Under the pieces are notes generated by a model. It saw only the letters and a list, made by a program, of their open reading frames with translations. It did no database searches and was not told the DNA's origin. Both the position numbers and the translations under genes were made by a program. 64,000 bases of DNA from contig CANRSX010000002.1 of NCBI GenBank assembly GCA_947642555.1, positions 1 through 64,000 on the forward strand. Reading direction: 5' to 3'. Source of the DNA: an uncultured Roseburia sp. Lineage in GTDB: Bacteria; Bacillota; Clostridia; Lachnospirales; Lachnospiraceae. Positions 39,989 to 49,259 of this stretch are shown piece by piece (position 1 is the stretch's first letter; the number at the start of each line of letters is the position of its first letter).

Positions 39989-41281
39989 ATGAAACAGGAT
40001 TTAATCGTAATTCTGGATCTCGGCAGTACGCAGAACACGGTCGTTGCCCGCGAAATCCGTGAGTTTGGCGTTTACAGTGAGATTCATCCGCATGATATTA
40101 CAGCTGACGGGCTGAAGGCTCTTGAAAACGTCAAAGGCATTATTTTAAATGGCGGGGAGAACCGTATCGTGGACGGCGCGGCTGTGCAGATCCTGCCGGA
40201 GCTGTATGATCTCGGCTGCCCGATGATTGCCATCGATTATCCGCAGTCGCAGTGCGCGGTAAATTATGACCAGATTCCGGATCGCGAGACGCTTAAGAGG
40301 TTTATCTTTGAAGACTGTAAGGCGCAGGCGAACTGGAACATGAAGAACTTCATCGAGGATCAGGTGGAGCGGATCCGCCACCAGGTCGGAGACAAAAAGG
40401 TGCTGCTCGCCCTCTCCGGCGGCGTGGATTCTTCCGTTGTAGCCGCCATGCTGATCAAAGCGATCGGACAGCAGCTGACCTGTGTCCATGTCAACCATGG
40501 CCTGATGCGCAAGAATGAGTCCGAGAGCGTGGTGAAGGTGTTCCGCGACGAGCTTCACGCGAACCTGATTTACGTGGACGCTTCCGAACGCTTCCTCGGG
40601 AAGCTTGAGAATGTGGCGGATCCGGAGCAGAAGCGCAAGATCATCGGCAGCGAATTTATCCGTGTGTTTGAGGAAGAGGCAGGAAAGCTGGAGGGGATCG
40701 ATTTCCTCGGCCAGGGCACCATTTATCCGGATATCATCGAGAGCGGGACGAAGACCGCAAAAATGGTAAAATCCCATCACAATGTGGGCGGGCTGCCGGA
40801 GGATTTGACATTCGAACTGGTAGAACCGTTAAAGCAGCTGTTTAAGGACGAAGTGCGCGCCTGCGGCGTGGAGCTCGGCCTTCCGCATGATATGGTTTAC
40901 CGTCAGCCGTTCCCGGGCCCGGGACTCGGGGTGCGCTGTCTTGGCGCGATCACAAGAGACCGCTTGGAGGCGGTCCGCGAATCCGACGCCATCCTCCGCG
41001 AGGAGTTTGCAAAGGCAGGGCTGGATAAGAAGGTCTGGCAGTATTTTACCGTGGTGCCGAACTTTAAGTCCGTGGGCATGAAGAACAATGCCCGCGTGTT
41101 TGAGTATATGGTCATTATCCGCGCGATCAACACCATCGACGCGATGACGGCCTCGATCGAGCATGTGGACTGGGAGGTGCTTGATAAGATCACCGGGAGG
41201 ATCCTGGCGGAGGTGGAGAACGTGAACCGCGTGTGCTTTGACATGAGTCCGAAGCCGCCGGCGACGATAGAATTTGAATAG
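39989..41281 (+). CDS. guaA: GMP synthase with intact ATP pyrophosphatase but degenerate glutaminase domain
   Basis: GuaA converts XMP to GMP using ATP and ammonia, normally taken from glutamine by an N-terminal class I amidotransferase domain. The synthetase part is complete: LLALSGGVDSSVVAAMLIKA (P-loop, residues 143-149), GTIYPDIIESG, KSHHNVGGLP, RQPFPGPGLGVR and the terminal KPPATIEFE. The protein is only 430 residues, against about 510-525. The amidotransferase domain is about 115 residues, the nucleophile motif G-I-C-Y-G-x-Q is replaced by AIDYPQSQ (Cys to Asp83), and the part with the catalytic His and Glu is missing. It should depend on free ammonia or a partner subunit. No frameshift is visible; the junction is clean. 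Confidence 0.9.
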   Translation: MKQDLIVILDLGSTQNTVVAREIREFGVYSEIHPHDITADGLKALENVKGIILNGGENRIVDGAAVQILPELYDLGCPMIAIDYPQSQCAVNYDQIPDRETLKRFIFEDCKAQANWNMKNFIEDQVERIRHQVGDKKVLLALSGGVDSSVVAAMLIKAIGQQLTCVHVNHGLMRKNESESVVKVFRDELHANLIYVDASERFLGKLENVADPEQKRKIIGSEFIRVFEEEAGKLEGIDFLGQGTIYPDIIESGTKTAKMVKSHHNVGGLPEDLTFELVEPLKQLFKDEVRACGVELGLPHDMVYRQPFPGPGLGVRCLGAITRDRLEAVRESDAILREEFAKAGLDKKVWQYFTVVPNFKSVGMKNNARVFEYMVIIRAINTIDAMTASIEHVDWEVLDKITGRILAEVENVNRVCFDMSPKPPATIEFE

Positions 41282-41629
41282 TACAAGGCTACACATGTTG
41301 TTTTTAGATAGCAGATAATCTATAGATTATCTGCTATCTGTTGTGATATTCATATTAACATATATATGTAATTATTCTGTTGCCAGAGGTTAGGCGTATA
41401 ACAAAATTATTTATAAATCTTAAATCATTTTAATGGGGCTAATAGAAGAATTTATTATTTTACCTGGTAAAAAGAAGGTTAAGAAATATGGATAAACAGA
41501 TAAAAGAACTGGAAAAGATTTTTGAAAATGCTAATGATTTGTTTTTAAAATAAAATGAAAATAAGGAGTGGTATACTCAAATAAATGAATTTACGAAACT
41601 GCAAAATAGGAAGTTATAGGAGTAACAAT
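41282..41629. other. AT-rich intergenic region with a 34-nt perfect palindrome
   Basis: Base composition changes abruptly to AT-rich after guaA. A 34-nt perfect palindrome without loop spans 41306-41339 (17-nt arm AGATAGCAGATAATCTA), preceded rather than followed by a T-run, so it is not a standard terminator on either strand. A 21-codon ORF at 41488-41553 (MDKQIKELEKIFENANDLFL plus Lys) has only a weak binding site and is probably a gene remnant. Confidence 0.6.
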
Positions 41630-42076
41630 ATGGTTGAACTTAGAGAAATTACATCGGATAACCTTGAAGATGTGTTAAACATACAGATATTTGAATATCA
41701 AGACAAATTTGTATCATCAACTGCTCATGCATTAGCGCAGGCATATGTTTATCGTGAAACAGCTTTTCCTTTTGCAGCATATGTTGGTGATATACTAGTT
41801 GGGTTTATTATGTTAGGATATTATAAACCTAGAAGCCAATATACGTTATGGAAATTTATGATAGATAAACAATATCAGAAAAAAGGATATGGCAAAGAAG
41901 CGTTGATGTGCGGAATTACATATTTAAGAGAAAAATTCAATGTAAGAGAAGTATATACAGGAGTTCTATTGGGTAATGAAATTGCAAAACATTTATACAT
42001 GTCTGTCGGATTTGTGGAAACAGGAATTATTGAGGATAATATGATAGAAATGGTTTATCTGTTCAGCGAAATATAG
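41630..42076 (+). CDS. GNAT family N-acetyltransferase (spermidine-acetyltransferase-like)
   Basis: About 148 residues with the GNAT fold. The acetyl-CoA-binding motif A is FMIDKQYQKKGYGKEALMCG (Q/R-x-x-G-x-G/A), followed by a beta-bulge strand and VLLGNEIAKHLYMSVGF. The opening MVELREITSDNLEDVLNIQI resembles BltD-type polyamine acetyltransferases. ATG 41630 has TAGGAG 7 nt upstream and fits the family start; the ATG at 41585 does not. It lies in an AT-rich segment unlike its surroundings, suggesting recent acquisition. Substrate is uncertain. Confidence 0.8.
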   Translation: MVELREITSDNLEDVLNIQIFEYQDKFVSSTAHALAQAYVYRETAFPFAAYVGDILVGFIMLGYYKPRSQYTLWKFMIDKQYQKKGYGKEALMCGITYLREKFNVREVYTGVLLGNEIAKHLYMSVGFVETGIIEDNMIEMVYLFSEI

Positions 42077-42327
42077 AAACAATAAACAAAAAGGCTGCTT
42101 TGTCCCGAATAATATATAAAATTCCAGACATCAGCTCCTTCCTTTTGCTGTCCATTTCTGGCACTCGAATTGAGGCAGGAGATTTGGCCAAACAAAAACC
42201 ACAATTTAGTTTAGCCAATAACGCCATTGACAATCCGCAAAAATCCGTCTACAATGAAATCGAAATTTGGTTTAGACGAATATCCTGACTGAAATTGACT
42301 ATACTATAACCGAAGGGAGGGATTGTC

Positions 42328-43602
42328 ATGGCATATATAAAACGAGCTGTGGAAGATACGATTGCACGGGTGTCCAAAATGTTTCCGGTGCTGCTGGTAA
42401 CGGGTCCCAGACAGATTGGGAAAACGACCTTATTGCAAAGAATGGCAGAGGCACAGCAAAGCGAAGGCATAGAGCGCAAATATGTTACTCTGGATGATCC
42501 TGACGTCAGATACCTGGCAAAACACGATCCAGCCCTGTTTTTACAGAGGTATTCCCCACCGGTACTGATCGATGAAATCCAGTATGCAACAGAGCTGCTG
42601 CCCTACATCAAAATGAGCGTTGACCGTTCCAAAAGAAAAGGAGATTTCTGGATCACAGGGTCGCAGGTTTTCCGTCTTATGGAAAATGTCAGCGAAAGTC
42701 TGGCCGGGCGGGTCGGAATCGTGAACCTGCTGGGATTATCTGATGCGGAGATTTACCAGGAACCGAGCAAGCCTTTCCAAACGGAAGCAGGGCATTTGAT
42801 GAGGCGTTTGTCCGTAAGAAGCAAAAAAGACCTGAATGAAATCTACCGCAGGATATTCAAAGGTTCCATGCCGGAGCTCTATGCAGACGAAAATGTGGAT
42901 TGGGAGACTTATTATCGCTCCTATGTTGATACCTATTTGCAAAGGGATATTCGGGATTTGGCACAGGTTGCGGATGAAATGCAGTTTTACAATTTTATGA
43001 CGATTGTTGCTGCACAGACTTCAAAACCTGTTGTCTATGAGGAACTGGCAAGTGCCGCAGGCATTTCAGCTCCGACAGCAAAAAAATGGCTCTCTGTTTT
43101 GGTGTCGTCGCATATCATTGCGCTTGTACAGCCTTATCACAACAATGCACTCAAACGGGTTGTGAAGATGCCATTGATCCATTTCCTGGACACCGGTCTG
43201 GCAGCATACCTCTTAAAATGGGGCAATCCCGAAGCGCTGGAAAGAGGCGCCATGTCTGGGGCGTTCTTTGAGAGCTATGTTTTTTCAGAGATATATAAGA
43301 GCTATCTGAACGCAGGAAAAGAGCCGCCGATTTTCTATTACAGGGATAAAGACCAAAAAGAAATAGATCTGTTGCTTTATCAGAATGGCGTGCTTTCTCC
43401 GATAGAGATTAAAAAATCGGCGTCACCGGGCAAAACCGCCATCAAAAACTTCAATGTATTAAACCCCGTTACCAGGGAATCGTCTTTCGGAGGTTTAGAG
43501 TCTTTGAAGGTCGAGATTGGAACCGGAAGTGTGGTCTGTATGGCAAACGACCTGTTGCCTGTGGACGAAAAGAACTGGTACGTACCAGTTTGGCTAATTT
43601 AA
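42328..43602 (+). CDS. AAA-type ATPase with DUF4143 domain
   Basis: The 424-residue protein has Walker A GPRQIGKTTLL at about residue 28, Walker B PVLIDEIQYA at about 86 and sensor WITGSQ at about 110. The C-terminal DUF4143 domain is nuclease-like (FYYRDKDQKEIDLLLYQNG, LSPIEIKKSASP), with the E-x-D...E-x-K pattern of PD-(D/E)XK folds. These single-gene ATPases are scattered and mobile in clostridia and Bacteroidetes; their role is not settled. It starts after AGGGAGGG. A helix-turn-helix-like part (KPVVYEELASAAGISAPTAK) lies between the two domains. Confidence 0.85.
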   Translation: MAYIKRAVEDTIARVSKMFPVLLVTGPRQIGKTTLLQRMAEAQQSEGIERKYVTLDDPDVRYLAKHDPALFLQRYSPPVLIDEIQYATELLPYIKMSVDRSKRKGDFWITGSQVFRLMENVSESLAGRVGIVNLLGLSDAEIYQEPSKPFQTEAGHLMRRLSVRSKKDLNEIYRRIFKGSMPELYADENVDWETYYRSYVDTYLQRDIRDLAQVADEMQFYNFMTIVAAQTSKPVVYEELASAAGISAPTAKKWLSVLVSSHIIALVQPYHNNALKRVVKMPLIHFLDTGLAAYLLKWGNPEALERGAMSGAFFESYVFSEIYKSYLNAGKEPPIFYYRDKDQKEIDLLLYQNGVLSPIEIKKSASPGKTAIKNFNVLNPVTRESSFGGLESLKVEIGTGSVVCMANDLLPVDEKNWYVPVWLI

Positions 43603-43684
43603 TAAGTATTTTCAGGTGACAAAATTCGAGAGCCTGAAATTTGCGTTGCAAATGCCTGGGAAATTTTCCTTTCTCATATCCGGG

Positions 43685-43713
43685 TTGTAAAATTGCGCCC
43701 GAAGTGGTACGAT
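43685..43713 (+). promoter_or_regulatory. Promoter of the butyryl-CoA:acetate CoA-transferase gene
   Basis: TTGTAA (43685-43690), 17-nt spacer, TACGAT (43708-43713), giving a start about 42 nt before the ATG. Confidence 0.5.
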
Positions 43714-43761
43714 AGGACTATGGTAAATTTTTAACAATCAAATAACACGGAGGTGTCTGCA

Positions 43762-45102
43762 ATGGATTTTTCTCAGGAATACAAACAGAAGCTGGTTTCC
43801 GCCGACGAGGCCGTAAAGCTGATCAAATCCGGTGACTGGGTGGACTATGGCTGGTGCAACGGCACGGTGGATGCGCTTGACAAAGCACTTGCGAAACGCA
43901 CGGATGAGCTTACAGATGTAAACCTTCGCGGCGGTATTCTTTTAAAGCCGCTTGCGGTATTTGAGCGCGAGGACGCAGGGGAGCATTTTACATGGAACTC
44001 CTGGCATATGTCAGGGATCGAGCGAAAGATGATCGCGCGGGGCTGTGCATACTACGCCCCGATCCGTTATTCCGAGCTGCCTCGCTATTACCGGGATTCG
44101 GCCTGCCCGGATGACGTGGCGATGCTTCAGGTGGCGCCCATGGATGCGCACGGCTTCTTTAATTTCGGGCCGAATGCATCGCATCTTGGCGCAATGTGCG
44201 AGACGGCGAAGAAGATCATCGTGGAGGTCAATCAGAATATGCCCCGCTGCCTGGGCGGCACGGAGTGCGGCGTTCATATCTCCAACGTGACTTATATCGT
44301 GGAGGGTGAAAATCCTCCGATCGGCGAAATGGGAGCCGGCGGTCCCGCCAGCGACGTGGACAAGGCTGTGGCAAAGCTCATCGTCGACGAGATTCCGAAC
44401 GGCGCCTGCTTACAGCTTGGCATCGGCGGCATGCCGAACGCGGTCGGATCCCTGATTGCGGAATCCGACTTAAAAGATCTCGGTGTTCACACGGAAATGT
44501 ATGTCGACGCCTTCGTCGATATCGCAAAGGCCGGCAAGATCAACGGCTCAAAGAAAAATATCGACCGCTTCCGTCAGGCATATGCATTCGGCGCAGGCAC
44601 AAAGAAAATGTACGATTACATGGACAACAATCCGGAGCTTATGAGCGCGCCGGTAAATTATACCAACGATATCCGCTCCATCTCCTCGCTGGATAACTTT
44701 ATCTCCATCAACAACGCCGTGGAGATCGACCTTTTCGGCCAGGTGAACGCGGAGTCCGCAGGCACAAAGCATATCAGCGGCGCGGGCGGACAGCTTGACT
44801 TCGTGCTCGGCGCATACCTTTCCAACGGCGGAAAGAGCTTTATCTGCCTTTCCTCCACCTTTAAGACAAAGGATGGACAGTTAAAGTCGAGGATCCAGCC
44901 GACCTTAAATCCGGGCTCCATCGTCACGGATACGCGCGCGAATACGCATTATGTCGTGACGGAGTACGGCAAGGTAAATGTAAAGGGATTATCCGCATGG
45001 CAGAAGGCGGAAGCTCTGATCTCCATCGCGCATCCGGATTTCCGGGATGAGCTGATCGCGGAGGCGGAGAAGATGAACATCTGGAGACGCAGCAACAAAT
45101 AA
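43762..45102 (+). CDS. but: Butyryl-CoA:acetate CoA-transferase
   Basis: The 446-residue acetyl-CoA hydrolase/transferase family protein closely resembles the enzyme that ends butyrate formation in Roseburia-type gut clostridia by moving CoA from butyryl-CoA to acetate. [40 protein letters not shown] and [20 protein letters not shown] are characteristic. By analogy with 4-hydroxybutyrate CoA-transferase, the catalytic Glu is probably Glu245 in HTEM. ATG 43762 follows CGGAGG by 8 nt; a GTG at 43753 is too close to the site. Related propionate or 4-hydroxybutyrate CoA-transferases cannot be excluded without a phylogeny. It is a single gene with its own promoter and terminator. Confidence 0.85.
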   Translation: MDFSQEYKQKLVSADEAVKLIKSGDWVDYGWCNGTVDALDKALAKRTDELTDVNLRGGILLKPLAVFEREDAGEHFTWNSWHMSGIERKMIARGCAYYAPIRYSELPRYYRDSACPDDVAMLQVAPMDAHGFFNFGPNASHLGAMCETAKKIIVEVNQNMPRCLGGTECGVHISNVTYIVEGENPPIGEMGAGGPASDVDKAVAKLIVDEIPNGACLQLGIGGMPNAVGSLIAESDLKDLGVHTEMYVDAFVDIAKAGKINGSKKNIDRFRQAYAFGAGTKKMYDYMDNNPELMSAPVNYTNDIRSISSLDNFISINNAVEIDLFGQVNAESAGTKHISGAGGQLDFVLGAYLSNGGKSFICLSSTFKTKDGQLKSRIQPTLNPGSIVTDTRANTHYVVTEYGKVNVKGLSAWQKAEALISIAHPDFRDELIAEAEKMNIWRRSNK

Positions 45103-45113
45103 AACCGCATGAT

Positions 45114-45159
45114 AAAACGGGACGCAGGCCAGAAAGGAAATGCCTGCATCCCGTTTTTT
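45114..45159 (+). terminator. Intrinsic terminator of the CoA-transferase gene
   Basis: AACGGGACGCAGGC (45116-45129) pairs with GCCTGCATCCCGTT (45142-45155), followed by TTTTA. Confidence 0.85.
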
Positions 45160-45211
45160 ATGCGCAGGCCGGAAAGTGAAAGTTCCCCTGCCTGATATCA
45201 CATCCAGATCC

Positions 45212-46081
45212 TCACATCCCGGCCATCTGCTCCCGGATCTTAACGCCGGTCGGCGTGCCGGCCAGCCCCCCTTTTCCGGTCTCGCGGAGATCCTCGTGCA
45301 TGCATCTTCCGATGCTGCGCATCGCGTCGATGACTTCATCCGGCGGGATCCGGCTCATGATACCCGCCATTGTCAGGTCCGCGGACGTCATCGCATTTAC
45401 CGCTCCCATGACATTGCGCTTGACACAGGGCACCTCGACAAGCCCGGCCACCGGGTCGCAGGCCAGCCCGAGCAGATTCTTAAGCGCTAAGGCCGCCGCG
45501 TTTGCGATCTGCCTGGCGTCGCCTCCCAGAAGATACACCGCACCGCCCGCGGCCATCGCGGACGCGGAACCGATCTCCGCCTGACAGCCGCCCGCCGCGC
45601 CTGCGAGAAACGCCCGGCTTGCGATCACGCCGCCGATTCCGGCCGTGACGTAGAGCGCTTCCGTCATCTGTTCTTCCGTAAAACCTTTTTCCTCCTGCAG
45701 GCTGATTAACACCGCAGGAACCACGCCACAGGAACCTGCCGTTGGCGCCGCGACAATCCGCTTCATGCAGGCGTTCGACTCGCTTGTCCGAAGCGCCTTC
45801 TCCATCACTTTTCCGATAAAGTCCCCACAGAGAAGGTTTTTGCTCTCGCGTGCCAGGCGCATCTTTTTCGCCTCTGTCCCGACCAGCCCGCTTGCCGATC
45901 TGCGCTCCTCGTCGTAATCCGCATCGGCCTCCCGCATCGCCGTATACATGGCGTGCATCTGCGCAAACGATTCCTCCTCCGCCACGCCGCGCTCCCGGCA
46001 GTCATCCTCCTGCACGATTTTCCAAAACGGTTTCCCTGTCTCCTTCTCCATTTCGCATAGCTTTTCCAGCGATTTATACAT
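45212..46081 (-). CDS. sdaAA: L-serine ammonia-lyase, iron-sulfur type, alpha subunit
   Basis: It is the 289-residue catalytic subunit that turns L-serine into pyruvate and ammonia with a [4Fe-4S] cluster. The cluster Cys residues sit in VAAPTAGSCGVVPAVL, GLACDPVAGLVEVPCVKRN and nearby; the family Ser/Gly-rich stretches ATAGIGGVIAS-like and SASAMAAGGAVYLLGG are present. It follows the beta-subunit gene by 31 nt in the same direction. The enzyme is oxygen-sensitive and typical of anaerobes. Confidence 0.92.
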   Translation of the reverse strand: MYKSLEKLCEMEKETGKPFWKIVQEDDCRERGVAEEESFAQMHAMYTAMREADADYDEERRSASGLVGTEAKKMRLARESKNLLCGDFIGKVMEKALRTSESNACMKRIVAAPTAGSCGVVPAVLISLQEEKGFTEEQMTEALYVTAGIGGVIASRAFLAGAAGGCQAEIGSASAMAAGGAVYLLGGDARQIANAAALALKNLLGLACDPVAGLVEVPCVKRNVMGAVNAMTSADLTMAGIMSRIPPDEVIDAMRSIGRCMHEDLRETGKGGLAGTPTGVKIREQMAGM

Positions 46082-46112
46082 CTAAGACCATTCCCCTTCC
46101 TATTACAATAAG

Positions 46113-46772
46113 TCAGTCCATCGTCAGGTATGTCACCTTCTTAATCCCGTTCATCTGCCCAAGGCAGTTTAAAATGACCTCCGGAACCTCCCTGTCGCAT
46201 TCGATCACCATCACCGCATCGCCGCCCCGGCTGGCCCGGTAAAGCTGCATGGCCGCGATATTGACGGAGCTGTGGGCGAGCAGGGCCGTTACCTCCGTCA
46301 CGCAGCCCGGCTGGTCGACATTGTGTACAATCACGGTCGGGTAATCCCCGCCGAACTCCGCGGACTGCCCGTCCAGCTCCTGCACCTGGATCTGTCCGCC
46401 TCCCACGGACGCCGCAACCATTTCCAGCTTCTTCCCGGACACCCCTTCCAGGCAGAGCTTCACCGAATTCGGATGCGCATCCCCAAGATCGATTCCCTCG
46501 ATCGTAACGCTCATGCCCGCGCGCTCCGCGGCCGCAAAGCTTTCCGGGATGCCGGGATCGTCCACCTGCATGCCGAGAAGCCCGGCGACTAAAGCCTTGT
46601 CCGTTCCGTGACCCTTCCCGGTCGCCAGAAAGGATCCGTGAAAATACACCTTCGCATTCTGCACCGGCTCCGCTAACAGCTTTCGCGCTACCCTGCCGAT
46701 TTTCACCGCCCCGGCGGTGTGCGAGCTTGACGGTCCGACCATCACCGGACCAATAATGTCAAATAAATTCAT
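46113..46772 (-). CDS. sdaAB: L-serine ammonia-lyase, iron-sulfur type, beta subunit
   Basis: About 219 residues. The N-terminal part has the serine-dehydratase motif MNLFDIIGPVMVGPSSSHTA, followed by GAVKIGR; the C-terminal part is an ACT domain (YPTVIVHNVDQPGCVTEVTA) thought to bind serine. The start at 46772 gives the conserved N terminus; an ATG 12 nt earlier has no binding site. It is the first gene of the sdaAB-sdaAA operon and is divergent from the LTA-synthase-like gene. Confidence 0.92.
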   Translation of the reverse strand: MNLFDIIGPVMVGPSSSHTAGAVKIGRVARKLLAEPVQNAKVYFHGSFLATGKGHGTDKALVAGLLGMQVDDPGIPESFAAAERAGMSVTIEGIDLGDAHPNSVKLCLEGVSGKKLEMVAASVGGGQIQVQELDGQSAEFGGDYPTVIVHNVDQPGCVTEVTALLAHSSVNIAAMQLYRASRGGDAVMVIECDREVPEVILNCLGQMNGIKKVTYLTMD

Positions 46773-47069
46773 AGCCCCTCTCATTCTGCCGCGTTATGCG
46801 GCCCATTATCCATGATTCTCCTGTCATTATCATAAATTATATTTACCGTTTTGTGAAGTACTATCATAAATTCCATAAAATCACAGGAAACATTTGCCGT
46901 TTGGACATATTTTGTTCATTTTATATTCATATTTTATATCTATTTCGAAAATCTTAAGACATTTTTATACATCTTCCCGATTGATTTTTGCATAAAGAAG
47001 AGATATATTTTTAACGTTAAAAGTTCAGATAATTTTTATCATGCAAACGACTGACTGGGAGGATTTAAC

Positions 47070-49217
47070 ATGAGAGAGAGACTTACAGTTCTGGGACAGA
47101 AGCTTGCGGCGCCTCTTCACAGACTGAAAAAAACGGATAAGCAGCACAGCGAAGCCTATGACAGGACAATCGCTTTTCTGAATAAATATTCACTGATATT
47201 TCATTTTCTGCTGGCCTGCGTGCTGGTATATCTGATCGAAGCGATATCCAGGCGCAATTTCGCGGAGGCCGCCTCTTTTCTCGGGCGGCACACGGTTGCC
47301 TACCTCTATAACGCCCTGATCGTTTTCGCGACGCTCTCGCCTGTGTATCTGACAAAGTTCCGGACGCAGCTTCGGCTTTTCATCAGCGGCATATGGATTT
47401 TTCTCGGCACGGTCAACGGGCTGATTCTTTCAAACCGCGTGACGCCGTTCAGCTACACGGATTTAAAATGTATCAATGACCTTCTGGCTATGCAGAACAC
47501 GACCTACTTCACCGCAAAGGAGGGAACGATCGCCGTGGCCGCCATTGCCCTGTTTCTGCTGCTTTTGCTGTTTCTTTTTGTAAAGGGGCCGAGATACCGG
47601 GGAAAACGCCACAGAGTGATGGCTCCCGTTTCCGTCGCGGCGCTGCTTTTAATCGGGCTGCCGGTCACGACAGAGGCCGCGCAGAACAATAATATCGTAG
47701 CCTCCTATTTTGCCAATATCGCACAGGGCTATTCGGATTACGGCTTTGTGTACGGATTCTCTACCAGCGTGGTGGGACGGGGTATGGGAAAACCGACGGA
47801 CTATTCGGCGGAGACAGTTGAAGCGGTTACGACACTTGTGGATTCCGCATCCAGGAAGACGCGTGTGACGAAGGAGAACCAGCCGAATATCATCTGTGTG
47901 CTGCTGGAGTCGTTTCTTGATCCTTATGATGTAAAGTTCCTCTCCATGTCTGAGGATCCTGTTCCGAATTTCCATCAGCTGGAGCGGGAATATTCCAGCG
48001 GCTATTTAAAAGTGCCGGTGGTCGGCGCGGGAACCGCGAACACGGAGTTTGAGATTTTATCCGGCATGAGCATGCAGTATTTCGGCACAGGCGAATATCC
48101 GTACAAGACGATTTTAAAACAGACGGATTGTGAGAGTATCGCGTCCGACCTCTCGAAGCTCGGATACGGCACACACGTGGTACATAACAACACCGCTACT
48201 TTTTACAGCCGCAACAACGCGTTTTCCATGATGGGCTTTGATTCCTTTACCAGCAAGGAGCTGATGAATATCACGCAGTACACGCCTACCGGCAGCTGGC
48301 CGACGGACGATGTACTGGTGCAGGAGACCATGAAGTCCATGGATTCCACCGAGGGCGCTGATTTTGTGTACACGATCACTGTGGAGGGACACGGCGATTA
48401 CCCGAAGGAAAAGGTGCTTGCCGATCCCGCGATCGAGGTGACCGGCGCCGCGGACGAGGCCCTGAATAACCAGTGGGAGTATTATGTGAACATGCTTCAC
48501 GAAGTCGATGATTTTATCGGCGACCTGGTAAAGGCTGCGGACCGCAGGGGCGAGGATACCATCATTGTACTGTTCGGCGATCATCTGCCGACACTTGGGC
48601 TTTCGGATGACGATATGAAATCCGGCGATATTTTTCAGACGAAATATATCACCTGGAATAACATGGGGCTGGCAAAGGAAGACGCGGATCTCACCGCTTA
48701 TCAGCTGTTAGCGCATATCACGGATCAGGCGGGGATCCATGAGGGAACGATCTTCCGCTATCATCAGACACAGGCAGAGTCCGAGACCTATTTATCCGGG
48801 CTTGAGACGCTGCAGTATGATCTGTTATATGGAAAGCGGTATGCTTACGACGGCAGGGATCTCTATCCCGCTTCGGATCTGATGATGGACGTGGAGGATG
48901 TCGCGATTGATTCCTTCCGCAAAAGCATGGACGGGCAGACCGTATCCGTCTATGGCTCCGGCTTTACGAGGAATACAAAGGTCTTCGTAAACGGGAACCG
49001 GATTCCTACGACTTATATCTCGCGCTCGCTGGTGCGGATTGACGCCAGCCAGGTGACGGACGGCGATGTTCTCACGGTAAATATCTTAGGCTCCAAAGGC
49101 ATCCTGCTTCGGGCGGGCGTCGGCGAGGTCATTTACGAGGATCCGGACGTGGATGCCGGCACGGAAGAACCGGAGGAGGAAACGATATCATCCGCTTTAA
49201 ACGGCGGCAGACAGTAA
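47070..49217 (+). CDS. LTA-synthase-like membrane sulfatase-fold enzyme
   Basis: The 715-residue protein has five membrane helices (about residues 45-205) and an extracellular alkaline-phosphatase/sulfatase domain. NIICVLLESFLDPYDVK carries the start of the metal site, and the nucleophile Thr is probably in GAGTANTEFEILSGMS. VEGHGDYP and IIVLFGDHLPTLG hold further metal ligands. Such enzymes transfer glycerol phosphate from phosphatidylglycerol onto teichoic-acid-like polymers. The C-terminal 90 residues (TVSVYGSGFTRNTKVFVNGN, RIPTTYISRSLVRIDAS) look like an IPT/TIG beta-sandwich that standard LtaS lacks. The 285-bp upstream gap is AT-rich and must hold the divergent promoters. An exact polymer cannot be named. 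Confidence 0.87.
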   Translation: MRERLTVLGQKLAAPLHRLKKTDKQHSEAYDRTIAFLNKYSLIFHFLLACVLVYLIEAISRRNFAEAASFLGRHTVAYLYNALIVFATLSPVYLTKFRTQLRLFISGIWIFLGTVNGLILSNRVTPFSYTDLKCINDLLAMQNTTYFTAKEGTIAVAAIALFLLLLLFLFVKGPRYRGKRHRVMAPVSVAALLLIGLPVTTEAAQNNNIVASYFANIAQGYSDYGFVYGFSTSVVGRGMGKPTDYSAETVEAVTTLVDSASRKTRVTKENQPNIICVLLESFLDPYDVKFLSMSEDPVPNFHQLEREYSSGYLKVPVVGAGTANTEFEILSGMSMQYFGTGEYPYKTILKQTDCESIASDLSKLGYGTHVVHNNTATFYSRNNAFSMMGFDSFTSKELMNITQYTPTGSWPTDDVLVQETMKSMDSTEGADFVYTITVEGHGDYPKEKVLADPAIEVTGAADEALNNQWEYYVNMLHEVDDFIGDLVKAADRRGEDTIIVLFGDHLPTLGLSDDDMKSGDIFQTKYITWNNMGLAKEDADLTAYQLLAHITDQAGIHEGTIFRYHQTQAESETYLSGLETLQYDLLYGKRYAYDGRDLYPASDLMMDVEDVAIDSFRKSMDGQTVSVYGSGFTRNTKVFVNGNRIPTTYISRSLVRIDASQVTDGDVLTVNILGSKGILLRAGVGEVIYEDPDVDAGTEEPEEETISSALNGGRQ

Positions 49218-49252
49218 AAAAACGGGCAGGCGCAATGCGCCGCCCGTTTTTT
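49216..49252. terminator. Bidirectional terminator between LTA-synthase-like and CDF genes
   Basis: AAAAAACGGGC(A)GGCGCA pairs with TGCGCC(G)CCCGTTTTTT. T-runs occur on both strands, serving both convergent genes. Confidence 0.85.
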
Positions 49253-49259
49253 ATCGCCG

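Noticed and set aside
40145-40780. 211-codon minus-strand ORF opposite guaA
   Set aside because: Antisense to the conserved synthetase domain and without a start signal.
41306-41339. Palindrome after guaA as its terminator
   Set aside because: It has no loop, and its T-run is on the 5' side of the stem, not the 3' side, on the plus strand.
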